6,428 nt of DNA from an uncultured Collinsella sp. (GCA_900550835.1 URTP01000115.1:1-6428); one strand, 5' to 3'; counted from the first letter of the stretch, positions 1 through 6,428 are shown. The notes: a model not told the origin generated them from the sequence alone. Made by a program: numbers and translations.

Positions 1-3000
1 CGTCACGCAGGTCACGCCGCGGCGCACCGCCTCGGTGCGCAACAGATAGCCGTCGCCACGCGAGCCCGGGCCGTACGGTGTGTTGATGATCACCGCGATC
101 TTACCATCGGCAATGAGGTCGCCGATGTTGGGACGCTCGCCGTCGTGCGGGCCGCTGATCTTTTCCACGACCTCGCACGTCACGTTGCCGCCGCGCAGCA
201 CGCGCGCCGTACCTTCGGTGGAGCAGATATCAAAGCCCAGGTAGCGCAGGATGCGGGCGACCGAAAGGATATGGCGCTTGTCGCGGTCGCACACGCTGAT
301 GAATACCTTGCCGGCACTGGGGTCGGGCAGCTTGTAGTCGATCGCCAGCTGCGTCTTGGCGTATGCCTCGGGATAGCTCTTGGCGATACCCATGACCTCG
401 CCCGTCGACTTCATCTCGGGCCCCAGGATAACGTCGGCGCCCGGGAAACGACCCCAGGGCATGACGGCTTCCTTCATGCAGAACCAATCGAGCTGACGCT
501 CGTCGCTCGGCAGGCCCAAGCTCGCGATGGAATCGCCCGCCATGATACGTGCGGCACACTTGGCCAGCGGCACACCGGTGGCCTTGGAGATAAACGGCAC
601 GGTACGGCTTGCGCGCGGGTTGGCCTCGATCACGTAAACGGTCTCGCCCTTAATGGCGTACTGCACGTTGACCAGGCCGCGCACGCCCAGCGCCATCGCG
701 ATGCGGCGCGTAGTCTCGCGGAGCTTCGCCTGCAGGCTCTCGCTAAAGCTAAACGGCGGGATGCAGGTCGCGGAGTCGCCGGAGTGAATACCGGCCTCCT
801 CGATATGCTCCAGAATGCCGCCAATGTAGACCTCCTCGCCGTCGCACAGGGCGTCGACGTCGGACTCGATCGCACCCTCCAAGAAGCGATCCAGATACAC
901 CGGGTAGTCGGGGCTAATGCGTGCAGCCTCGGCCATGTAATCGCGCAGATGCTCGGCATCGTAGGCGATCATCATGCCGCGGCCGCCCAGCACATAGCTC
1001 GGGCGCACCAGCAGCGGATAGCCGATGTGCGCGGCCAAGGCCTCGGCCTCCTCAAACGCGGCGGCCTGGCCCGCCGGCGGGGACATGATGCCCAGCTTGT
1101 CGAGCAGAGCGGCGAAGCGCTCGCGGTCCTCGGCAAAGTCGATGGCATCGGGCTTGGTGCCCATAATGTTCACGCCGCTCTCCTCGAGCATGCGCGCCAG
1201 CTTAAGCGGAGTCTGGCCGCCGAGCGTCACCACGACGCCGTCGGGGCGCTCGACATCGATAACGTCCATGACGTCCTCGTAGGTGAGCGGCTCAAAGTAC
1301 AAGCGGTCCGAGGTGTCGTAGTCAGTCGAGACGGTCTCGGGGTTGCAGTTGACCATGATGGTCTCGAAGCCGCGAGCCGCCAGCGCGTAGCTCGCGTGCA
1401 CGCAGCAGTAATCGAACTCGATGCCCTGGCCAATGCGGTTGGGGCCGGCGCCCAGGATCATCGCCTTGGGCTTGTCCGCCGGCGTGGTCTCGTCGGGAGC
1501 CACGCACTTCTTGGCATCCGGGCTCGTGCGGTAGATGTTCTCGTACGTCTTGTAGTGGTACTCCGTGGCGCTCGAGAACTCGGCCGCGCAGGTATCGACC
1601 GTCTTCATGCTGGGAACCACGCCCAGGCCCTTGCGGTAAGCGCGCACAAAGCGCTCATCGGAGCCGGTCAGCGCGGCAATCTCGGCGTCGCTCGTGCCGT
1701 ACTGCTTGAGCAGGCGCATCGCGTCGGCGTCGATATCCTCCACGCGCAGGCCGCGGATGCTCTCCTGGACCTGCACCATGTCGTTGATACGGTTGAGGTA
1801 CCACGGATCGATACCGCAGATGGCATGGATGCGGGCGATGTCCCAGCCACGGCGCAGGGCCTCGACCACAAAGAAGATGCGGTGCTCGGTCGGGGTTGCC
1901 ACGGCCTGAGCGAGCTCGTCGTCGCTCAGCTTGTCGGCACCCTCCTTGCCACCGGCGCAAATGCCCTGATGTCCGTCCTCCAGCGAGCGCATGGCCTTGC
2001 CAAAGGCCTCCTCAAAGGTGCGGCCGATCGCCATGATCTCGCCCACGGCCTTCATGCGCGTGGTGAGCGTGGGGTCGGTACCCTTGAACTTCTCGAAGGC
2101 AAAGCGCGGCACCTTGACCACGCAGTAGTCAATCGTGGGCTCAAAGCAGGCGGGCGTTGCCTTGGTGATGTCGTTGACGATTTCGTCGAGCGTATAGCCA
2201 ACGGCCAGGCGCGCGGCGGCCTTGGCGATGGGGAAACCCGTGGCCTTGGAGGCCAGTGCGGACGAGCGGCTCACGCGCGGGTTCATCTCGATGACGATCA
2301 GACGGCCGGTCTGGGGGTTCACGGCAAACTGCACGTTGGAGCCGCCGGTCTCGACGCCGATCTTTTCCAAGATGGCGAGCGAGGCGACACGCATGCGCTG
2401 ATACTCAAGGTCGGAGAGGGTCTGCGCCGGTGCCACCGTGATGGAGTCGCCGGTATGCACGCCCATGGGATCGAGGTTCTCGATGGAGCACACGATGATG
2501 CCGTTGCCGGCGTGGTCGCGCATGACCTCCATCTCGTACTCTTTCCAGCCCTCGATGGACTCCTCGACCAGCACCTCGTGGGCAGGCGAAAGCTCGAGGC
2601 CCTGGCTCACGATAGAGACGAGCTCCTCATGGGTATGCGCGATGCCACCGCCGGCACCGCCGAGGGTAAAGCTCGGACGCAGCACGCAGGGATAGCCCAC
2701 GCGCTCGGCGATGGCCTCGGCGTCAGCCACGCTATAGGCGTAGCCCGAGCGCGCGACCTCCAGGCCGATCTCGGCCATGGCCTCGTTAAAGAGCTTGCGG
2801 TCCTCGCCGCGCTCGATGGCGGCCAGGTCGCAACCGATCATCTCGACGCCGTACTTGTCGAGCGTGCCGTCCTTTGCCAGCTCGACGGCGGCGTTCAGAC
2901 CGGTCTGGCCGCCCAGCGTGGGCAGCAGCGCGTCCGGGTGCTCTTTCTTGATCACGCGCTCGATAAACTCGGCGGTGATAGGCTCAACATAGGTGCGGTC

Positions 3001-3183
3001 AGCCAAGCCCGGGTCGGTCATGATGGTCGCCGGATTGGAGTTGACCAGGATGACCTCAAAGCCATCCTCCTTGAGCACCTTGCAGGCCTGGGCGCCGGAG
3101 TAGTCGAACTCGCAGGCCTGACCGATAACGATGGGGCCCGAACCAATAACGAGGATGCGCTTGATGTCAGTACGTTTAGGCAT
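1..3183 (-). CDS. carB: Carbamoyl-phosphate synthase large subunit, C-terminus cut by window edge
   Basis: CarB uses two ATP, bicarbonate and ammonia channelled from CarA to make carbamoyl phosphate in the cytoplasm for pyrimidine and arginine synthesis. I translated 1061 uninterrupted codons from ATG at 3183; the stop lies beyond base 1, and probably a few tens of residues are missing. The first ATP-grasp half (about residues 1-401) carries R129, R169, E215, Q285, E299 and N301, at the same numbers I recall for E. coli CarB. An oligomerisation region follows (about 402-555). The second ATP-grasp half (about 556-940) has NRIGQGIEFDY from 582, RPSYVLGG from 727 and E853/N855/R857. The MGS-like allosteric domain begins near 959. 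K969, T989, T992, K1008 and N1034 fit known UMP-contact positions, while P1036 replaces a threonine. This suggests UMP feedback inhibition is retained. The start is fixed by GAGGAG seven bases upstream and by the conserved MPKRTDIKRILVIGSGP opening. It is the second gene of the carAB unit. Confidence 0.98.
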   Translation of the reverse strand, partial: MPKRTDIKRILVIGSGPIVIGQACEFDYSGAQACKVLKEDGFEVILVNSNPATIMTDPGLADRTYVEPITAEFIERVIKKEHPDALLPTLGGQTGLNAAVELAKDGTLDKYGVEMIGCDLAAIERGEDRKLFNEAMAEIGLEVARSGYAYSVADAEAIAERVGYPCVLRPSFTLGGAGGGIAHTHEELVSIVSQGLELSPAHEVLVEESIEGWKEYEMEVMRDHAGNGIIVCSIENLDPMGVHTGDSITVAPAQTLSDLEYQRMRVASLAILEKIGVETGGSNVQFAVNPQTGRLIVIEMNPRVSRSSALASKATGFPIAKAAARLAVGYTLDEIVNDITKATPACFEPTIDYCVVKVPRFAFEKFKGTDPTLTTRMKAVGEIMAIGRTFEEAFGKAMRSLEDGHQGICAGGKEGADKLSDDELAQAVATPTEHRIFFVVEALRRGWDIARIHAICGIDPWYLNRINDMVQVQESIRGLRVEDIDADAMRLLKQYGTSDAEIAALTGSDERFVRAYRKGLGVVPSMKTVDTCAAEFSSATEYHYKTYENIYRTSPDAKKCVAPDETTPADKPKAMILGAGPNRIGQGIEFDYCCVHASYALAARGFETIMVNCNPETVSTDYDTSDRLYFEPLTYEDVMDVIDVERPDGVVVTLGGQTPLKLARMLEESGVNIMGTKPDAIDFAEDRERFAALLDKLGIMSPPAGQAAAFEEAEALAAHIGYPLLVRPSYVLGGRGMMIAYDAEHLRDYMAEAARISPDYPVYLDRFLEGAIESDVDALCDGEEVYIGGILEHIEEAGIHSGDSATCIPPFSFSESLQAKLRETTRRIAMALGVRGLVNVQYAIKGETVYVIEANPRASRTVPFISKATGVPLAKCAARIMAGDSIASLGLPSDERQLDWFCMKEAVMPWGRFPGADVILGPEMKSTGEVMGIAKSYPEAYAKTQLAIDYKLPDPSAGKVFISVCDRDKRHILSVARILRYLGFDICSTEGTARVLRGGNVTCEVVEKISGPHDGERPNIGDLIADGKIAVIINTPYGPGSRGDGYLLRTEAVRRGVTCVT

Positions 3184-3184
3184 G

Positions 3185-4624
3185 TTAGTTCTCCTCGGTC
3201 GCAGCGTTCTCGGACTCGGCGAAATTCCAGCCGGCGAGGCGGTCCTTCGCGGTGTCGATGTCCAGGTAGTTCTCCTCGCCGTCCATGAGTCGCGTAAAGG
3301 CGGTAAAGAGATAGTGGGCATCGGTGGGGCCGGGCGAAGCCTCGGGGTGGTATTGGACCGAGAAGCACGGGGCGTCGAGCAGCTGGATGCCCTCGGCGGT
3401 GCCGTCGTTGAGGTTCACATGTGTCAGGCGAATGCGGCCAAAGCGCTCGTTCATCACGACCGGCGCGATACCGCGGCGCACCCAGGCGCGCAGGTCGCCA
3501 TCGGCCGCATGCTCGGTTTCGCCGCCGGAAAGCTCCGGAATCAGTTTGCCCAGACTGGGGAACAGCAGGCCAAAGCCGTGGTTTTGCGCGGTGATCTCCA
3601 CGCGACGGCTCACCAGATTCATAACCGGCTGGTTACCGCCACGGTGACCGAATTTAAGCTTTTCCATTTGGGCGCCGCAGGCCAAGCTGATCATCTGGTG
3701 ACCTAGGCAAATACCAAAGACCGGCACCTTGCCGATCAGCTGCTGCACCTGCTCGTAGGTCTCCACCACGGCGTCGGGGTCGCCGGGGCCGTTGGACAAA
3801 AAGACGCCATCGGGATTCATCTCGAGCACCTGCTGGGCGGGAGTATCCCACGGCACGACGGTAAGGTCGCAGCCGGCGCGGACCAGCCCCTCCAGAATGC
3901 CGCGCTTCACACCGCAGTCGTAGGCGACCACTTTGTGACGGGCAGGAGCGGCAACCGCAAGCGCAAAGTCATGCGTGGCAGGCAGGTCGGCGGCCACAAA
4001 CTCGTGAGGCGCGGGGCAACTTACGGTCTTGACCAGGTTCTCGCCTACCAGCGTGGGCGCTGCGGCCAGACGCTCGGCAAGCTCGTCGACGTCGAAGATC
4101 TCGGTCGAGATAATGCCCATTTTGGAACCATTGTCGCGCAGATGGCGCACCAGAGCGCGGGTGTCGACGCCCTCGATAGCGACGATGCCGTGGGCGCGCA
4201 GGTACTCCGGCACGCTGACGGCCGAGCGCCAGTTAGAAGGCGTGGCGCACATGTCGCGAACGATCATGCCGCGCATAGCCGGAGCGCTCGCAGGGCGCAC
4301 GGCGTCGCCGGGGAAGGCCGACTGGACGTCGGTCTCGTCGATACCGTAGTTGCCGATCTGCGGATAGGTCATGGTTACGATTTGGCCGGCATAACTCGGG
4401 TCGGTCATAACCTCAAAGTAGCCCTCGAGCGAGGTGTTGAAGCAGACTTCGCCGGTCGCGGTGCCCTCGGCGCCGCATGCGCGTCCATAAAAAATGGTCC
4501 CATCCTCAAGATACAGGGTGCAGGGACCGCAAGCGCCCTTGCTGGTTTTGGCCAGCATACGCTGGCACAGCTCGCTGGGCGCGATGGTGCGGGCGGCAGC
4601 GCCCGCAATATGGTTGTTCGCCAT
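3185..4624 (-). CDS. carA: Carbamoyl-phosphate synthase small (glutaminase) subunit, extended form
   Basis: CarA hydrolyses glutamine and passes ammonia to CarB. The protein has 479 residues. The small-subunit N-terminal domain spans about 36-190 (LEDGTIFYGRACG, TDPSYAGQIVTMTYP). The class I glutamine amidotransferase domain starts near 232. It has LSNGPGDPD at 277, nucleophile C306 in GICLGHQ, and H426 and E428 in YHPEASPGP, so the triad is complete. ATG at 4624 is preferred because AAGGAG lies four bases upstream. A longer reading from 4645 (seven more residues) would start inside the leader hairpin and is rejected. The protein is about 100 residues longer than the E. coli subunit as I recall it. 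The excess is an N-terminal extension of about 35 residues with a CGPC motif (32-35), an insertion of about 36 residues between AQNHGF (346-351) and THVNLNDGT (401-409), and a longer acidic C-terminal tail. It is the first gene of carAB, with its own leader. The paralogue-like TrpG/PabA glutaminases are excluded by the CarA N-terminal domain and the adjacent carB. Confidence 0.97.
   Translation of the reverse strand: MANNHIAGAAARTIAPSELCQRMLAKTSKGACGPCTLYLEDGTIFYGRACGAEGTATGEVCFNTSLEGYFEVMTDPSYAGQIVTMTYPQIGNYGIDETDVQSAFPGDAVRPASAPAMRGMIVRDMCATPSNWRSAVSVPEYLRAHGIVAIEGVDTRALVRHLRDNGSKMGIISTEIFDVDELAERLAAAPTLVGENLVKTVSCPAPHEFVAADLPATHDFALAVAAPARHKVVAYDCGVKRGILEGLVRAGCDLTVVPWDTPAQQVLEMNPDGVFLSNGPGDPDAVVETYEQVQQLIGKVPVFGICLGHQMISLACGAQMEKLKFGHRGGNQPVMNLVSRRVEITAQNHGFGLLFPSLGKLIPELSGGETEHAADGDLRAWVRRGIAPVVMNERFGRIRLTHVNLNDGTAEGIQLLDAPCFSVQYHPEASPGPTDAHYLFTAFTRLMDGEENYLDIDTAKDRLAGWNFAESENAATEEN
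3191..3196 (-). promoter_or_regulatory. carB ribosome binding site inside the end of carA
   Basis: GAGGAG on the minus strand lies seven bases before the carB ATG and within the last codons of carA. The junction reads TAACATG, so carA's stop and carB's start are separated by one base. A ribosome finishing carA would be placed on the carB signal, which should keep the two subunits in step and pass any translational control of carA on to carB. Confidence 0.8.
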
Positions 4625-4628
4625 AGTT

Positions 4629-4634
4629 CTCCTT
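4629..4634 (-). promoter_or_regulatory. carA Shine-Dalgarno sequence
   Basis: AAGGAG on the minus strand lies four bases before ATG at 4624. It decides the carA start over the upstream ATG at 4645. Four of its bases (4631-4634) can pair with CCTT at 4658-4661 as the lower stem of the leader hairpin, so ribosome access may be regulated. Confidence 0.85.
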
Positions 4635-4661
4635 CCCGGTCTCACAGGACCGGCTTAAAGG
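4631..4661 (-). promoter_or_regulatory. PyrR-type RNA-binding hairpin covering the carA ribosome binding site
   Basis: Read on the minus strand, CCGGTC (4653-4648), loop CTGTGA (4647-4642) and GACCGG (4641-4636) form a perfect six-pair stem with a six-base loop. The loop fits the CNGNGA loop of PyrR-binding RNA, and the core GGUCCUGUGAGACC follows the known consensus ARUCCNGNGAGGYU. Of the three differences, the outer pair changes as a pair (A-U to G-C), and a U-G wobble becomes U-A. A lower stem pairs CCTT (4661-4658) with AAGG (4634-4631), leaving an asymmetric internal loop (UAAG against G), as expected for this element. The lower stem includes the Shine-Dalgarno bases. No terminator follows, so translational repression by PyrR plus UMP/UTP is the likely mode, as reported for Mycobacterium smegmatis. 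The sequence match is seen; the binding and mechanism are inferred. pyrR itself is not in this window. Confidence 0.72.
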
Positions 4662-4677
4662 TGTGCAGTTAGGCCTC

Positions 4678-4693
4678 GCGGTATTGTAACCGC
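4678..4693 (-). promoter_or_regulatory. Possible carA promoter -10 box within a small inverted repeat
   Basis: TACAAT (4688-4683, minus strand) matches the sigma-70 type -10 consensus at five of six positions. Transcription would start near 4675 and give a leader of about 50 bases holding the PyrR-type hairpin. The box is framed by GCGGT and ACCGC arms, five bases each, which could be an operator or chance. No good -35 box is present at 17-18 bases spacing (ACGCCA or AACGCC), so the call is tentative. Confidence 0.35.
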
Positions 4694-4713
4694 AAGCATG
4701 CCTCATGGCGTTA

Positions 4714-4763
4714 ATTTCATCGAAATGTTTACGAAATGATAATTATGACTTTCTATGCATAAT
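4714..4763 (-). repeat. AT-rich upstream region with short direct and inverted repeats
   Basis: This stretch between the terminator and the possible carA promoter is far richer in A and T than the rest of the window. It holds two copies of CATTTCG (minus strand, at 4727-4721 and 4738-4732), exactly 11 bases apart, so on the same helix face. The first copy also belongs to an inverted repeat ATTTC-N3-GAAAT (4714-4726). A second inverted repeat, ATTATG-N10-CATAAT, lies at 4742-4763. Such an arrangement could bind an activator or repressor of carAB, or act as an UP-like element. I do not recognise the site; it does not fit the arginine repressor box well. Confidence 0.35.
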
Positions 4764-4785
4764 GATTTTTTAATCCCCGTCCCAG

Positions 4786-4825
4786 AAAAATCATCCCGCG
4801 GGGCTTGTGGCTCACGCGGGATGAT
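4786..4825 (-). terminator. Rho-independent terminator after the membrane protein gene
   Basis: ATCATCCCGCG (4825-4815) and CGCGGGATGAT (4800-4790) form a perfect 11-pair stem with a 14-base loop. Four T follow the last stem T on the minus strand. It begins six bases beyond the stop codon of the upstream gene and separates that unit from carAB. There is no close T-run on the plus-strand side, so it looks mainly one-directional. Confidence 0.88.
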
Positions 4826-4831
4826 GGCGTC

Positions 4832-5797
4832 TTACTTTTTCTTGTCCTGTTCCAGCAGATCGGACGGTGAGCGATCGGGCTTGCCGCCGCGGAAAATCTC
4901 GCGGCCATGCAGACGATGCTCCAGGTCACGTTCGGCCTTTTCCTCGTCAATCTTGGTCTGGCTCACCACCGGGTCCTCGATCAGCGACGAAACCGAGTTC
5001 ACCTGTTTTTGAATGCGCTCGGCAATGGTGTCGTCCATGCTTACGATGCGCATCTTCCAGTCGATGCTCGTGGCGTTGGATGAGCTCTTGGTCCACACAA
5101 ACGTCAAAATGGCGCTCTGATGACCCCGCGCGGGGAACATGCCAAAAAAGGAATCGTGCTGAATGTTGCTATCCTCGTCGATATAGGCGTGAACGTTATA
5201 CACCACGCGGTCAATCTTGTCGTTGAGCAGGGCGTTGGTCGCAAGCGCCGCGGCCTGGATCTGCCCGTTGGACAGCAGCTCGAGCTCATTGGCAGACGAC
5301 GTGTCCAACACCGTCACCTCAACCGTGCCCGTACGCTCATCGGCCTCGTCGACAGAAAAATCGAGCGGGAACTGCGTAAAGCCGTTGCCCCATTCGAGTC
5401 CACCCTTGAGCGCGGTCGAGACGGTATCCACCGAAACGCTCTCGGACAGGTTGGCGGTATTCAGACGGCGCATCACGCCGTAGCCGATCTGCATGCCCAC
5501 GATCAGCACCAAAATACCAATGACTACGGCCATCGCGGTCTTCGTAATGGTATGGCTCACCTGCGAGCCCGAAGGATCGTCCTCGGACAGCGGGTCGATA
5601 TGTTTTGCCTGGCTCGCGCGGTCCTCGCTGCGCAGCTGCGCTAGCGCCGCTTTGTCACCGCGCTTGGCCGCAGCCTCCTTCTCACGCATGCGCTCGGTTC
5701 GCTTTTTGGCAAGCGTGGGATCCAAGACGCCGGATGCATCGATTTCGGAGAATAACTCCGTCACTTCTTCCGGAGTCAAAGGGTTCTTGTCAGCCAT
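4832..5797 (-). CDS. Unrecognised single-pass membrane protein next to an ABC exporter
   Basis: I do not recognise the family of this 321-residue protein. Residues 1-85 are highly charged and probably helical, with a basic, alanine-rich stretch at 28-65, and look cytoplasmic. One hydrophobic segment at about 88-108 (AVVIGILVLIVGMQIGYGVM) is a likely membrane anchor. Residues 112-270 look like a folded mixed alpha/beta domain, which would be outside the cell if the N-terminus is inside; RR at 110-111 makes the orientation uncertain. The C-terminus (about 283-321) is charged, probably helical, and ends in DKKK. There is no signal-peptidase or lipobox motif and no recognisable catalytic motif. 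The ATG at 5797 has AGGAAG ending three bases upstream. The gene starts 19 bases after the exporter stop with no terminator between, so the two are probably co-transcribed, and it is the last gene before the terminator. A role as exporter accessory or envelope protein is only inferred from position. Confidence 0.85.
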   Translation of the reverse strand: MADKNPLTPEEVTELFSEIDASGVLDPTLAKKRTERMREKEAAAKRGDKAALAQLRSEDRASQAKHIDPLSEDDPSGSQVSHTITKTAMAVVIGILVLIVGMQIGYGVMRRLNTANLSESVSVDTVSTALKGGLEWGNGFTQFPLDFSVDEADERTGTVEVTVLDTSSANELELLSNGQIQAAALATNALLNDKIDRVVYNVHAYIDEDSNIQHDSFFGMFPARGHQSAILTFVWTKSSSNATSIDWKMRIVSMDDTIAERIQKQVNSVSSLIEDPVVSQTKIDEEKAERDLEHRLHGREIFRGGKPDRSPSDLLEQDKKK

Positions 5798-5816
5798 AAA
5801 CTTCCTGTCATATCAA

Positions 5817-6428
5817 TCAGTCGAGCTCGTGCGCACGCGCACCTTCGAACTGCATTCGATAGTAACGGGCATAGGTGCCGCCACGGGCGAGAAGCTCCTC
5901 GTGCGTGCCACGCTCCACAACGCGACCATGCTCAACGGTCGCAATCTCATCGGCATGTTTAATGGTCGAAAGACGGTGGGCGATGATGATTGTGGTACGG
6001 CCGCGTGCCAGCTCCTCGAGTGACTCCTGCACCGCCTCCTCGCTCTCGTTATCCAAAGCACTCGTCGCCTCGTCCAAGATCAAGATTTTGGGATTCTTGA
6101 GAAACACGCGCGCGATGGCGACGCGTTGCTTCTGTCCGCCCGAAAGACGGCTGCCGCGCTCGCCCACCACGGTGTCATAGCCCTGCGCAAGCGACTCGAT
6201 AAAGGCATCGATGTTGGCGCGACGGGCGGCTCCGGCGATCTCTTCTGCCGTGGCGCCCGGCTTGCCGTAGGCGATGTTCTCGCCGATTGTTCCGTCAAAC
6301 AGGTAGACATCCTGCTGCACCAGGCCGATAGCGCGGCGCAGGCTCTGCTGCGTCACATCGCGTACATCCTGACCGTCGACCCGAAGGCCTCCGTCCCGCA
6401 CGCGGCGTCGCTGCGTCAGGGTTCCCCC
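5817..6428 (-). CDS. ABC exporter ATP-binding domain, C-terminal part; N-terminus beyond window
   Basis: The window holds 203 C-terminal residues of an ABCB/MsbA-like exporter ATPase; the membrane domain and most of the Walker A loop would lie beyond base 6428. Numbered from the window edge, there is a Q-loop at Q39 in VQQDVYLF, signature LSGGQKQR from 95, Walker B ILILDEATSALD with D119 and catalytic E120, and H-loop H151 in IIAHRLSTI. The ending GTYARYYRMQFEG is typical of half-exporters with a fused membrane domain. An internal GTG at 6401 could be read as a start but would lack Walker A, so it is not the true start. The first residues (GGTLTQRRR) do not match the usual GKSTL...RFYD and appear about four residues short of the usual Walker A to DG.D spacing. 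That may be a sequence-end error or real damage. Substrate cannot be told; drugs, lipids or peptides are all possible. It lies 19 bases upstream of the membrane protein gene, probably in one operon. Confidence 0.93.
   Translation of the reverse strand, partial: GGTLTQRRRVRDGGLRVDGQDVRDVTQQSLRRAIGLVQQDVYLFDGTIGENIAYGKPGATAEEIAGAARRANIDAFIESLAQGYDTVVGERGSRLSGGQKQRVAIARVFLKNPKILILDEATSALDNESEEAVQESLEELARGRTTIIIAHRLSTIKHADEIATVEHGRVVERGTHEELLARGGTYARYYRMQFEGARAHELD

Noticed and set aside
145..3288. A 1047-codon open frame on the plus strand opposite carB
   Set aside because: It is the antisense of a confidently translated carB with full CarB motifs. Long antisense frames are expected in GC-rich genes with strong codon bias. 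Its translation is low-complexity (rich in A, G, H, D, L, R), has no recognisable domain, and no ribosome site was noticed.
4625..4645. Seven-residue upstream extension of CarA from ATG at 4645
   Set aside because: It would start inside the leader hairpin without its own ribosome site, whereas ATG at 4624 has AAGGAG four bases upstream.
4636..4653. The leader hairpin as a transcription terminator
   Set aside because: No T-run follows on the minus strand; it is followed at once by the carA ribosome site and start codon, so a translational role fits better.
3131..4672. Plus-strand open frames of 191 and 245 codons opposite carA
   Set aside because: Both are antisense to carA, whose catalytic motifs are intact, and both look like codon-bias shadows without domains. 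The second also runs over the leader hairpin.
4714..4763. Arginine repressor (ARG box) operator upstream of carA
   Set aside because: The repeats do not fit the TGAAT-N4-ATTCA type palindrome well enough to claim it.
5120..5644. Plus-strand open frame of 174 codons opposite the membrane protein gene
   Set aside because: The minus-strand frame has a ribosome site, a membrane segment, operon-like spacing and a terminator after it; the plus-strand frame has none of these.

Overview
The window is GC-rich, densely coding bacterial DNA in which every supported gene lies on the minus strand. It reads, in transcription order (right to left): the C-terminal ATP-binding half of an ABC exporter (cut by the right edge), an unrecognised single-pass membrane protein, a Rho-independent terminator, an AT-rich promoter and leader region of about 160 bases, carA, and carB (cut by the left edge). 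The high GC content, codon use and style of the Car proteins suggest an actinobacterium, possibly a gut Coriobacteriia member of the Collinsella type. That placement is an impression from the proteins, not a proven assignment.

Region 5817-6428 plus 4832-5797: the exporter ATPase and the membrane protein are 19 bases apart and probably form one transcription unit, which ends at a strong hairpin with a T-tract at 4786-4825. The membrane protein may therefore serve the exporter, but its function is unknown.

Region 4625-4785: carAB has its own control region. It holds an AT-rich stretch with short direct and inverted repeats, a possible -10 box, and, just before carA, a hairpin whose loop and flanking pairs match the RNA site bound by PyrR. 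A lower stem of that hairpin would pair with the carA Shine-Dalgarno sequence. This suggests uridine-nucleotide control of carAB by translational repression, as known for the pyr genes of Mycobacterium smegmatis, rather than by the transcription attenuation of Bacillus.

Region 1-4624: carA and carB encode the two subunits of glutamine-dependent carbamoyl-phosphate synthase, which supplies carbamoyl phosphate to pyrimidine and arginine synthesis. carA stops one base before carB starts, and the carB ribosome binding site lies inside the end of carA, so repression at carA should reach carB through translational coupling. CarB keeps its catalytic residues in both ATP-grasp halves and most of its UMP-binding positions. 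CarA keeps its catalytic triad but is about 100 residues longer than the E. coli protein.

No tRNA, rRNA, CRISPR array, insertion sequence or phage gene was seen. The most interesting element is the PyrR-type leader hairpin. I found no sign of an entirely new multi-gene system.
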